From assembly GCA_025353165.1 (NCBI GenBank), contig JANXRE010000017.1, positions 1-64,000 on the forward strand: DNA of 64,000 bases, written 5' to 3'. How positions within the stretch are numbered: position 1 is the first letter of the stretch; each line of letters begins with the position of its first letter. The position numbers were made by a program, and so were the translations under genes. This document shows positions 27,622 to 35,366 of this stretch, piece by piece. Origin of the DNA: Acidobacteriota bacterium (GTDB taxonomy: Bacteria; Acidobacteriota; Terriglobia; Bryobacterales; Bryobacteraceae). The notes under the pieces are model-generated. The model did no database searches, had not been told where the DNA came from, and was given only the letters and a program-made list of their open reading frames with translations.

Positions 27622-28830
27622 ATGAAGACGCATGTGAATAAGATAGGTGTTGCTTGCCTTGCAATCGACTTCTTTGCGCTTGGTCTATTTGGCGCGAATG
27701 TGGTTGTAAATAACGTACCTTTCGTTCCAGCTTGTGCAGCGCAATACTCGACAATTCAAGCGGGAGTAAATGCAGCGAACAGCGGCGACTCGGTTACCGT
27801 GTGTGCCAGCGGCACACCGTATAACGAACAGGTAGTTATTGCCAATAAATCGATCTCGTTGAAGGGACAGACGGGCGCTACTATCCGGCCTTCACCCATG
27901 ATTCCCAATGCAACTAAATTGAGCACCGGTGCTCCAGTTGCCGCGGCCGTGCTGATTCAAAATGCTACCGTCAACGTTTCTAATTTGATTATCGATGGGT
28001 TAAACAATACATTGACTGGTGGCTGTGCTGACAATCCCGTCGGTATCTATTATCAAAATGCTTCCGGCACCGCGTCCTTCAACGCCATACGGAATTTCAA
28101 GCTTGGCGCCGGGCTGGAAGGCTGCCAGAGTGGCCTTGGGATCTATGTGGAGGCTGCTCCTTCGGGGATCGCAAACGTAACTGCCCAATCCAATAGCGTC
28201 CACGACTTTCAGAAGAATGGGATTACGGCAAACGGAATTGGGGCGAACCTCATTGCCTCGCAGAATGTGGTAACGGGTATTGGTCCGACTCCGAATATCG
28301 CGCAGAACGGGATACAGGTCGGCTTCGGCGGGACGGGAACAATCACCGGAAACATCGTGACAAATGTGGTTTATTCTCCGTGCGTCGACATAGTAACCTG
28401 CGCCAACGGCAGCTCAACGGGAATTCTGATTTATCAAGCGAATGGCGTGAACATCGCTCAGAATACCGTTAACACGACGCAAGGTGGCATTTACTATTAT
28501 TCGGCGAATGGCGGAAACGCCACTAACAATAGCATTTCAAACACGCTTGTATTTGACGGGATTGCAGTCGCAGACGACGGCGTGACGCTCGGAAATACGC
28601 ACACGTTCGATAAGAATACCATTACCAATAGCGGCGAATCCGGAGTGTTTATTGCGACCAGCAATAACACCATAAGCAACAATTCAATCGCTGAAACACC
28701 AATTGGAATCTGGTTCTATTCCGGGAGCGGCAACTCCCAGAGCGGGAGCAAGTTCCACACCACGCCGATGACGGTTAAGACCGGGCTGATTGCCGTACAG
28801 AAGCGCGGTGCGCCGCAGCCGGTGAACTAG
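27622..28830 (+). CDS. Secreted right-handed beta-helix repeat protein
   Basis: A 402-residue exported protein with AGGAG ahead of the ATG and a hydrophobic leader (VACLAIDFFALGLFGA). The body begins YSTIQAGVNAANSGDSVTV, the usual start of pectate-lyase-like helices, and continues with short Asn/Gly-rich coils (NNTISNNSIAETPIGIWFY). No polysaccharide-lyase catalytic triad could be recognised. Codon use and base content are clearly more A/T-rich than in the genes around it, and it is surrounded by pseudogenes, so recent acquisition is plausible. TATACT at 27550 is a possible -10 element. Confidence 0.75.
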   Translation: MKTHVNKIGVACLAIDFFALGLFGANVVVNNVPFVPACAAQYSTIQAGVNAANSGDSVTVCASGTPYNEQVVIANKSISLKGQTGATIRPSPMIPNATKLSTGAPVAAAVLIQNATVNVSNLIIDGLNNTLTGGCADNPVGIYYQNASGTASFNAIRNFKLGAGLEGCQSGLGIYVEAAPSGIANVTAQSNSVHDFQKNGITANGIGANLIASQNVVTGIGPTPNIAQNGIQVGFGGTGTITGNIVTNVVYSPCVDIVTCANGSSTGILIYQANGVNIAQNTVNTTQGGIYYYSANGGNATNNSISNTLVFDGIAVADDGVTLGNTHTFDKNTITNSGESGVFIATSNNTISNNSIAETPIGIWFYSGSGNSQSGSKFHTTPMTVKTGLIAVQKRGAPQPVN

Positions 28831-29002
28831 TCAAGCGGAAGGGACTTGTCATGGGCCGTCAAACAGGCCGAGTCGTCCCAACAACGCCGGCGACCGCCTT
28901 GCGCGGTCAAGGTTAGCGATTGAGTCTCGTGTTTCGAAATTCATAGCCCCTAGTGCAACCCGGGGCTTCCGATATCGCTGTCCTTTAGTGGAGGCGAAAG
29001 AA

Positions 29003-29405
29003 ATGCGACTTACGACGTTGGTTTTGGCACTCGCGGGCACCCTGTTCATGACGGCCTGTTCCAAGCTGGTCTCGTTAAACCCCTTCGTAACCGGCAAGGA
29101 GGCCACTTTGGAGCCAGCCTTGCTCGGGGTCTGGCACGACAATTAGGGCGAGGCGACCCATATTATTAAGCAGGCTGGAAGCGCCTATGCGATCACCTAT
29201 CTGGACAAATCGTCGTCGGTAACCAGGCTCGAAGCCCAGCTATTAGAAACCGGCGATGCGAAGGTACTGGATCTCGTGTCCAAGAATGCCGACCCGTTCC
29301 AGATGGCGGTTCACACGCCGATGGGCGTCTGGCTCGAGGGGTCCACGCCGGCCGCCCGCGGGGGCGTTGGAAAAACTACTGACTTCCTGCTGAAATACGG
29401 GGCTG
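29003..29405 (+). pseudogene. Lipoprotein gene with in-frame stop codon
   Basis: ATG at 29003 (GAGGCGAAAGAA just upstream) opens a lipoprotein signal ending in MTAC with Cys+1 Ser. After LLGVWHDN an in-frame TAG (29144-29146) occurs, and the same frame then continues with plausible sequence (EATHIIKQAGSAYAITYLD, DPFQMAVHTPMGVWLEG). Near 29405 the reading changes abruptly to sequence matching another gene on the opposite strand. So the gene has lost its 3' end as well as carrying a nonsense codon. Family unknown. Confidence 0.65.
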
Positions 29406-29650
29406 ATGACCGTTATTTGGGCTCAGCCGGATCGCCTCCCAGATCTCCTTCTCGGCGTCGCCTCAGTTCCATTCGTAGAACAGCTTTTCAATCCTGGGCT
29501 ACCTGAGCGTGAAGGGCCAAAACCTCCGGAACCGCGGCGAAGGCGGCCCCGACGGGTGCGATAAAGCGGTAGCCGCGCCGGGGCAGCGTCTCGATGAAAC
29601 CGGGGCGAATTCGCCGAGTCCCCCAGAACGTCTCGGATCCATGGCTCGTT
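29406..29650 (-). pseudogene. Remnant of a winged-helix (CadC/OmpR-type) regulator with TPRs
   Basis: Read on the minus strand, the DNA encodes IRDVLGDSANSPRF, then after a one-base shift near 29596 IETLPRRGYRFIAPV, which together are the signature end of the OmpR-type winged helix in acidobacterial CadC-like regulators. Further on, in the same direction, LFYEWN-stop-GDAEKEI plus EAIRLSPNN is a tetratricopeptide repeat as found in the C-terminal half of these proteins. Both flanks are missing. A frameshift, stop codons and the deletions mark it as dead. Confidence 0.6.
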
Positions 29651-29712
29651 TGGCCGATTGCGGTTACGTTTGCCGCAGGAAGCAGTAACGATAGGAAGAT
29701 TTAGGAGTTGCG

Positions 29713-29988
29713 GTGACGCATTTCGACGGAAACGGCAACCTGGCCCAGACCGACAACATTCATGGGTCCATTTCGGGCTTTTCCTCGCCGGACCGCGCCG
29801 GCACCGGAGCTTACACGATCAACGCCGATTGTACAGGCACGATGAAGCTGGTAAACGAGCACGCGCCTACACTCACGCTGCGCGTCGTAGTTGTGGACGC
29901 CGGGTTACGAAAACTCGGAGGTCGCAATCCTCTACATAGAATCAATACGGAGTTGATACAATACCCGGTCCAGCGCACTAACGACTGA
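29713..29988 (+). pseudogene. Fragment of a small acidobacterial hypothetical protein
   Basis: GTG at 29713 follows AGGAG, but the encoded protein seems to start in the middle of a domain: THFDGNGNLAQTDN, HGSISGFSS, GTGAYTINADCTGTMKLVN, LRVVVVDAG. This pattern (D-G-x-G-N followed by G-T-Y-x-V-N-x-D-C-T-G-T) occurs in secreted hypothetical proteins of this phylum that normally carry a signal peptide and more N-terminal sequence. It could be an intact short gene of 91 residues, but its place among four other broken genes argues for a remnant. Confidence 0.45.
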
Positions 29989-30254
29989 CCGCCAGCCGGC
30001 GGCGATGACCCCGGGGCCGGCCGCGTCCCCGGCCGGCGTTCGTAGCTAACTTCGGACCTTCTGGCTGAGATCGCCCGGGAGTTCATCGCCGGGTGACGGC
30101 ACCGGAAAGCAATCCGGTGGCGGGATCGCCGCGCAGACCCTACCAGTGGAACCAAAACCACCCAAAAACAGCCGCCCACACCCGCGCCGGGGGAAAAGGA
30201 ATAATGGGATCGCACATGCCCTTCCATCGGCAGTATGATCCCGCCGCTTTAGCC
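29989..30254. other. Intergenic stretch with GC-rich palindromes, no gene seen
   Basis: No convincing coding sequence on either strand. It contains GC-rich dyads, for example GCCGGCC (30016-30022) with GGCCGGC (30031-30037), without a following T run. It lies at the 3' end of the TolC-family gene and might help end transcription from that side. Confidence 0.4.
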
Positions 30255-32189
30255 CTATTTCCGTACGTCCACCGGGATCAAGTCCGGCTCCCGCTTCACC
30301 ACTCCGCTGACCGCGTCCGGAAGATCCACCTCGTACTCCTTCAAAATGTGCCCTAGCACCTGCTGATACGCCGTCCGCGCCCGTACATACTGATTCAACG
30401 CCTGCACCTCGGCAATCTCGCGAGTGGTCGTATCGCGCTGGACAATCAATACGCTCAGAATCGTGGACGCGCCCAGTTCGTACTTTCGCCGCTCCCCGGC
30501 TAGCGTCTGCTCCTGCAGCTTCCTGGCCTGCACGCTCGTGTCATACGCCGCGCGCGCCTGACGCAGCCCGACCGCCGCGTTGATCACGTTCAGCTTGATT
30601 CCATTGCGGAGTTGCTTATCCTGTATCTGCGACTGCCGGTAGTTCAGCTCGTCGGTCATCAAGTCGGCTTGCGCGGCCCGGTTCCGCAGCGGGATCGACA
30701 ATTGCAAACCCGCCGTGTAGTTCGGGAAGTTGCGGCCGAAGATCTGCCCGAGAGCGGTGCCGTAACCGCCGAGAAAGTACGGGTTCACGCTACCTGGTGT
30801 TCGGGTAATGTAGGTGGTCTGGCCATTCACCGTAACCGCGATCGGGATATCGTTCACCTGTCCCGACTGGCCGTTGTTTTGGAGATTGACAAAGGCTTGC
30901 AGCGTCGGCAGCAGCGCATTCTTGGTACCCAGCATGCTGATCTTCGAGTTCTCCAGATTGATCTGGTTCTGCTCGATTTCAAGCCGGCTTCCGAAGGCCT
31001 CCGCCACCAGATCCTGCAGCGGGAGCACTGGCTCCACGGCCGGCGTATTTACGTTGTCCGTTGGCACGATCCGCGCCGTCGCGACAGCCAGGTTGTCCAG
31101 CCCGCTCCGGGTGATCACGCTCTTCAGAATCATCTCCTGCTGCTCCACCTGGGCTTCGGCTGTGATCACGTCCTGCTGAGCAGATTTCATCTCCGCCTCG
31201 GTTTGGATAATGTCGATTTCCGCCAGGGCGCCCAACTCGGCCCGCCGCCTGTTGTCCTCATAGAGGCTGCGGTCCAGCTCGAAAGTCTGCTGCTTCACCT
31301 TCAATGTGTCGTTAAACGAAACCAGGTCCCAGTACAGATCGACGACGCTCTTCACTGTCGTGATCACCTGCTGCTGGAACGCCAGGTCCGAAACATGGCG
31401 TTGATTCTTCGCCACCCGGATCGCGCGGCCGTTCACGGCCAGGCCAAATCCCTGGAGAAGGTTCTGGGTGATCTGCAGGGAAAGGTTGGCCGACGTGGAT
31501 GGGTTGAAATCGTTCTGCGGTGCGTTCTGCCTCAGGCCGAGGGTGTTGACCATCCCCAGGGTGGCGGTGGTTCCGGTCAGAAACCCCTGCTGAATTCCGA
31601 AGTTGCCGCTTTGAAACTGCGTGACCAGAAAGTTGGTTCCGGTGACAAACGACGACGTTTGAGGCGAGGTGATGTGCGAGAACTGCCAGAACCCGAACGC
31701 CACCGGGTCCAGGTTCGGAATCGCGGACCCGGCCAACTGGACATTCAGCCCGCTCAGCACTCCGCCCGTGCCGCTAACGCTCGAGGAACCGCCCGTCGAC
31801 CCCAGCGAACTGGCACCCGACAGTACACCCAGGGACGCCGACGAGGGGCCCTGATTGATGTTGTTGCTCACGTTGCGGAGCAACTGGCCGGCCTGTGCCC
31901 GGTAGAGGTTGGTGTCTGAGAGGCGCGGATTGACCCGCGCGCTCTCGATATCCAGGTTGTTCTCCAGAGCCAGCGCGATGGCATCGTGGAGCGAGAGATA
32001 GATCCTGCCGGCGCGCATCAGCTTGTCGACGCGAGGCGAGTCCCCCATGCTGACGGGCGGCATCGTACGGGTGCGGTAGTTACGTGTCAAGAGATTCCCG
32101 TTCCGCTCCCCGAGATCAACACTCTGGCCGAACAAGGAAAATAGGGAAGCGAAAGCGAGAATACACAAACTTCGGAACATAAGAGCCAT
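30255..32189 (-). CDS. TolC-family outer-membrane efflux protein
   Basis: A 644-residue outer-membrane channel component. A signal peptide (CILAFASLFSLFGQS) precedes two OEP repeats with long coiled helices (DEL/RDF motifs such as DLVSFNDTLKVKQQ, YDTSVQARKLQEQTL). It is longer than classical TolC (~470), with a Gly/Ser-rich insertion at residues ~105-150. ATG at 32177 is an alternative start. No inner-membrane pump or adaptor gene is adjacent, so the partners must lie elsewhere. The neighbouring genes do not indicate the substrate. Confidence 0.85.
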   Translation of the reverse strand: MALMFRSLCILAFASLFSLFGQSVDLGERNGNLLTRNYRTRTMPPVSMGDSPRVDKLMRAGRIYLSLHDAIALALENNLDIESARVNPRLSDTNLYRAQAGQLLRNVSNNINQGPSSASLGVLSGASSLGSTGGSSSVSGTGGVLSGLNVQLAGSAIPNLDPVAFGFWQFSHITSPQTSSFVTGTNFLVTQFQSGNFGIQQGFLTGTTATLGMVNTLGLRQNAPQNDFNPSTSANLSLQITQNLLQGFGLAVNGRAIRVAKNQRHVSDLAFQQQVITTVKSVVDLYWDLVSFNDTLKVKQQTFELDRSLYEDNRRRAELGALAEIDIIQTEAEMKSAQQDVITAEAQVEQQEMILKSVITRSGLDNLAVATARIVPTDNVNTPAVEPVLPLQDLVAEAFGSRLEIEQNQINLENSKISMLGTKNALLPTLQAFVNLQNNGQSGQVNDIPIAVTVNGQTTYITRTPGSVNPYFLGGYGTALGQIFGRNFPNYTAGLQLSIPLRNRAAQADLMTDELNYRQSQIQDKQLRNGIKLNVINAAVGLRQARAAYDTSVQARKLQEQTLAGERRKYELGASTILSVLIVQRDTTTREIAEVQALNQYVRARTAYQQVLGHILKEYEVDLPDAVSGVVKREPDLIPVDVRK

Positions 32190-32235
32190 TGTATTAAAGC
32201 TACGCGCACAATGGACAAAAGGTTCCCAGACAGTC

Positions 32236-32278
32236 GTGGCGCATGCACTCGTGCGTGCCGCGTCGCCACTCTTGGCGA
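32236..32278. repeat. REP-like intergenic element, copy 2 (partial)
   Basis: GTGGCGCATGCACTCGTGCG at 32236 matches the outer-arm core of the element at 8767, and is followed by a hairpin TCGCCA/TGGCGA (32263-32268 and 32273-32278). It lies between the DUF1080 stop codon and the TolC-family gene. The right outer arm is absent. Confidence 0.65.
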
Positions 32279-32282
32279 GGCC

Positions 32283-33068
32283 CTACAAACGCCGGATCCT
32301 GAGATTGCGGAACCACGTGACGTTGCCGTGGTTTTGCAGCGAGATCGGCGTTTCCGGCGCAGGCTGATCACCCAACAAACTGAACACCGCGGGCGATTTG
32401 CCCCATCGTTTTTGCAGCTTGGGTTTGATGTCGTCCGGGGCGATGCTGGCATCCACCACCTTCACGCCGTTGAGCCAGTGCTCGACATGCGTCCCCCGCA
32501 CTTTCAACAAGGAATGATTCCATTCCCCCACCGGTTTCGTGGCGTCGGCGGACGGCGCGACCATGTCATACAGCGCGCCGGTCGAGTGGCTCTTTCCGGA
32601 CAACGCGTCCTCGTTCGCCTTATCGTCGATCATCTGATACTCAAAGCCGATCACGTAGTCTTGTCCCTTGGACGGGCGCTTCGCTACCGGGTGGCCGAGG
32701 AACCACTCGACCTCGTCCTCGAACTGCGGCAGCTTGGGATGATCGCCGGTAAGCCAGACGGTTTTCTGGATGCGGTACTTGACGCCGGAATTCCCGGCGG
32801 GCGACATGCGCCAGTCCCACTCGAATTCGAAATCGCGGTAGTTCTCAGCCGAGAAAAGATCTTCGGTGATGCGCGCCCGGGCCTTAGTCTGGATACACCC
32901 GTCCTCAACGGTCCAGGCGTCGCCCGGAGGATTGAAAGCCCGCGGATCGCGCCAGTGGTCCAGGCTCTTGCCGTCGAACAACGACACCCATCCGCCGGGC
33001 GTCTGCGCCGGGGCCAGCGATGGCGACAGTAGAAAGACCGCGACTGCGACTGAGCGATAACTCGTCAT
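32283..33068 (-). CDS. Secreted DUF1080 (3-keto-disaccharide hydrolase family) protein
   Basis: ATG at 33068 is chosen because it opens a normal signal peptide (SYRSVAVAVFLLSPSLAPAQ) straight before the domain; upstream in-frame starts add a poorly matching extension and none has a good Shine-Dalgarno. The domain shows WVSLFDGKSLDHWRD, FEFEWDWRMSPAGNSGVKYR and ISLQNHGNVTWFRNLRIRRL, as in the longer DUF1080 group, 261 residues in total. Members hydrolyse 3-keto-glucosides. It is divergent from the M-box/Nramp unit and not linked to the first DUF1080 gene at 15308. Confidence 0.85.
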   Translation of the reverse strand: MTSYRSVAVAVFLLSPSLAPAQTPGGWVSLFDGKSLDHWRDPRAFNPPGDAWTVEDGCIQTKARARITEDLFSAENYRDFEFEWDWRMSPAGNSGVKYRIQKTVWLTGDHPKLPQFEDEVEWFLGHPVAKRPSKGQDYVIGFEYQMIDDKANEDALSGKSHSTGALYDMVAPSADATKPVGEWNHSLLKVRGTHVEHWLNGVKVVDASIAPDDIKPKLQKRWGKSPAVFSLLGDQPAPETPISLQNHGNVTWFRNLRIRRL

Positions 33069-33165
33069 GAAAGAAGGATACTGCATCTGAGCCAGGAGGA
33101 AACATCCCATGCAAAACAGATATACATATCTTAATGTCACCCTGTCGATTTTTTGCAATTTCTTA

Positions 33166-33195
33166 TTGACACTTCCACCGGGTGGGGCTTACTCT
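33166..33195 (+). promoter_or_regulatory. Predicted sigma-70 promoter for the M-box/Nramp transcript
   Basis: A perfect -35 box TTGACA (33166-33171) is followed after 17-18 bases by TTACTC/TACTCT (33189-33195) as a weak -10. Transcription would start close to 33202, a few bases before the riboswitch begins. Confidence 0.5.
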
Positions 33196-33207
33196 GAAAG
33201 TGGGTCG

Positions 33208-33398
33208 GGCGTCTAACGAACGTTCGGCCAAGGCTCCTCGGCAGGCGAGGCGTCCGCACGGCAAACAGGCTACTACCCTCCGGTGTCGAAAGATGCAAAA
33301 GAGGGTGACCAGGGATTCTCGGGTTAAGGGTTTCTCTAACGTGGCTGAGGTCAGTATGATCTCTACGGCGTGTGGTGCTGAAGCTTAGGCCAGTGGGG
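33208..33398 (+). promoter_or_regulatory. M-box (ykoK-type) magnesium riboswitch
   Basis: The leader contains the M-box hallmarks in order: GGCTCCT (33232-33238); GCTACTACCCTC, TGTCGAAAGATGC and GAGGGT forming the conserved stem-loop (33279-33306), followed by CAGG; GGTTAAGGGTTTCTCTAAC in the middle; and GGTGCTGAAGC near 33373-33383 at the 3' side. M-box RNAs bind Mg2+ and switch off Mg2+ uptake genes when the ion is plentiful. An intrinsic terminator follows at 33426 and the Nramp gene at 33707. Ends are approximate. Judged by eye against the known consensus, not by a covariance model. Confidence 0.85.
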
Positions 33399-33425
33399 AA
33401 ACCGCCAGCCATCTTTTGATAGTCG

Positions 33426-33459
33426 GCCATTTCTCACTTCCAAGGGGAAATGGCTTTTT
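33426..33459 (+). terminator. Intrinsic terminator, expression platform of the M-box
   Basis: GCCATTTC (33426-33433) pairs with GAAATGGC (33447-33454) and is followed directly by five T. It lies 28 bases after the aptamer, so ligand-bound RNA should stop transcription here. Confidence 0.8.
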
Positions 33460-33706
33460 CATTTCCCTCCGAAGCTTCCGTCCGCCTCCGGGATTTCTGT
33501 ATGCAGACAAACGACGACCAACCTCCGAGTACGGAGGCAAGCATCGTGAATCGCCGGTGGTGACCCGGTAGGCCATCCTACTTTCCTCACTCTCCGCCGA
33601 TTCACTTCAGATTCGCGGAGGGTGAAGCAGTCCGCTCTTCCCCTTCGAGTTATAAACCCGGAGCCGTACGTGTGTTCGTGCGCCAACCGGGAAAGGAGGT
33701 GAAGAG
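33460..33706 (+). other. 247-base leader between M-box terminator and Nramp start
   Basis: No gene. Several local hairpins are visible: CCTCCG/CGGAGG with an AGTA tetraloop (33522-33537), GGTAGG/CCTAC nearby, and CTCCGC paired with GCGGAG in the 33590-33620 region. The stretch ends with a near-perfect Shine-Dalgarno AAAGGAGGTGA (33692-33702), 7 bases before the ATG when measured from AGGAGG. I compared it with the Mn2+ yybP-ykoY riboswitch and saw no match. Confidence 0.5.
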
Positions 33707-35041
33707 ATGACCAACAAGATTCTAACGCTGCCCGTGGACACGCTGGAAGTGCGGGACCGGCCTGTCCGCGGAATCGTGGTGAAATCCAAATGGGCACACA
33801 ACCTGCTGACCTTCCTCGGCGTGTTTGGTCCGGGTTTGATCGTAATGGTGGCCGACAATGACGCCGGGGCGGTGTCCACATACAGCCAGGCGGGTGCGCA
33901 GTACGGAACCAGCCTACTGTGGTTGGTCCTCCTGCTCCTCCCGATCACGTATTTCATCCAGGAGATGGTAGTTCGGCTCGGCATAGCCACCGGAAAAGGT
34001 CATGCCGCGATGATCTATCAGAGGTTTGGCAAGTGGTGGGGCCTCTTCTCTCTTGTGGATCTGGAAATTGTCAACTTCCTCACGCTGGTGACGGAGTTCG
34101 CCTGTATCGACCTGGCCCTGACCAAGCTCGGCGTCGACCCGTGGATCGGTATCCCGGTCGTGGCCGTTGGACTCATTCTGATTGCCATCAGCGGGAGTTA
34201 CCGGCGATGGGAGCGGACCGTAGTCTTCCTCTGCCTTCTCGACCTGGCATGGTTTGTCATTATCTGGAAGTTGCACCCCGCGGCGGGAGAAGTGGTCCGC
34301 GCCGCGCTGATTCCGGGTATGCCGGCCGGCGGCCTCACCACGAACCTTGTTTTCCTGGTCATCGCGACCGTGGGAACGACCATCGCGCCGTGGCAGTTGT
34401 TCTTCCAGCAGAGCTGCATCGCCGATAAGCGGCTGCGGTTCTCAGACGTGCCGTGGGCGCGGCTGGACACCTTCGTCGGAGCCTGCATCACCATCACCGT
34501 GGCCGGCTGCATGATGCTGGTCGGCAACGCATCGCGCGTTCACGGGTTCCATTTCACCGACCCGGCTCAAATGGCGGCCGATCTCGGCACCGTCGTGGGG
34601 CCGCTGGTGCGGAACGCCATCCTGCTGTTGATGATCAATGCCGCGGTGCTGGGGACGACGGCCATCTCGCTCTCCAGTTCGTGGGCCTACGGCGAAGTGC
34701 GGGGATGGCCGCACAGTCTTCAGTTGCCGTTCCGCAAGGCCAAAGGGTTCTATGTAGTCTACCTGCTGTGCGTGGCGGCCGCGGCCGGCATTGTCCTGAT
34801 TCCCAGGGCGCCGTTGCAGCTCATCATCATCGGCGTGCAGGTTCTCGCCGGAGTGATGCTGCCATCCGCCATCATCTTTTTGCAACTGTTGTTGAACGAT
34901 AAAGAACTGCTGGGCGAGTACGCGAACAAGCGGTGGAACAACATCATTAACTGGACCATCATTGTCTTCTTGTTCGGGCTCTCGCTGATTCTGGCGGCGC
35001 AGGTCGCCGCGCCAAGTTTATTTCCAGGAGAAAGACCATGA
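33707..35041 (+). CDS. Nramp-family divalent metal transporter, probably Mg2+ (NRMT-like)
   Basis: A 444-residue, ~11-helix membrane protein. GPGLIVMVA and QAGAQYG identify the Nramp fold. The metal site is altered: the helix-1 DPGN becomes D52-A-G-A, and helix-6 MPH becomes A227-P-W. In Mn/Fe Nramps the helix-6 methionine excludes Ca2+ and Mg2+, and its change to alanine is known to relax this. With an M-box riboswitch in the leader, Mg2+ import is the best prediction. The last codon overlaps the start of the next gene as ATGA. Confidence 0.85.
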   Translation: MTNKILTLPVDTLEVRDRPVRGIVVKSKWAHNLLTFLGVFGPGLIVMVADNDAGAVSTYSQAGAQYGTSLLWLVLLLLPITYFIQEMVVRLGIATGKGHAAMIYQRFGKWWGLFSLVDLEIVNFLTLVTEFACIDLALTKLGVDPWIGIPVVAVGLILIAISGSYRRWERTVVFLCLLDLAWFVIIWKLHPAAGEVVRAALIPGMPAGGLTTNLVFLVIATVGTTIAPWQLFFQQSCIADKRLRFSDVPWARLDTFVGACITITVAGCMMLVGNASRVHGFHFTDPAQMAADLGTVVGPLVRNAILLLMINAAVLGTTAISLSSSWAYGEVRGWPHSLQLPFRKAKGFYVVYLLCVAAAAGIVLIPRAPLQLIIIGVQVLAGVMLPSAIIFLQLLLNDKELLGEYANKRWNNIINWTIIVFLFGLSLILAAQVAAPSLFPGERP

Positions 35042-35289
35042 CGAACACCATTCGAACCGAAGATTTCCTTCGCCACGGATACGACGAAGCGACGAACCGG
35101 TATTTCGTCGTCCACCCGCTCGATGACCGGCCCGAGGAGAAGGTGAACACCGACACCTTGGGCGCGATGCCCATGACGGCCAGCGTCAAGTGGTCGCTCG
35201 TGAGCCTACGGGCCTATTTGATTCTGATGTTTGTGCTCGTTGTCTTTCACGTCCTGCAAATGGGCGGACTGTTCGGCGGGACTCGATAA
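35038..35289 (+). CDS. Small single-pass membrane protein coupled to the Nramp gene (83 aa)
   Basis: Its ATG overlaps the transporter stop codon (ATGA), so it is translated with it. Residues 1-50 are soluble and charged (EDFLRHGYDEATNRYFVV, HPLDDRPEEKV); residues ~55-77 form one membrane helix (AYLILMFVLVVFHVLQMGG). I do not recognise the family. The position suggests a subunit or regulator of the transporter. A strong hairpin follows at 35319. Confidence 0.7.
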   Translation: MTNTIRTEDFLRHGYDEATNRYFVVHPLDDRPEEKVNTDTLGAMPMTASVKWSLVSLRAYLILMFVLVVFHVLQMGGLFGGTR

Positions 35290-35318
35290 GATGCCTCACT
35301 ACAAAGGACCGTTAAGAT

Positions 35319-35346
35319 AGGCGCCCACCCCGAGCGGAGGGCGCCT
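35319..35346. terminator. Strong intergenic hairpin (terminator or mRNA-stabilising)
   Basis: AGGCGCCC (35319-35326) and GGGCGCCT (35339-35346) form an 8-bp perfect stem with a 12-base loop. No long T run follows on the plus strand, so it may attenuate rather than stop transcription into the porin gene. Confidence 0.5.
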
Positions 35347-35366
35347 TACCCGGAAAGGATAGTCCG

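Noticed and set aside
30612-31919. 435-codon plus-strand frame opposite the TolC-family gene
   Set aside because: No recognisable domain; the minus strand encodes a complete outer-membrane efflux protein with signal peptide.
33460-33706. Second riboswitch of the yybP-ykoY (Mn2+) class
   Set aside because: The conserved core sequences of that class are not visible; only simple hairpins are seen.
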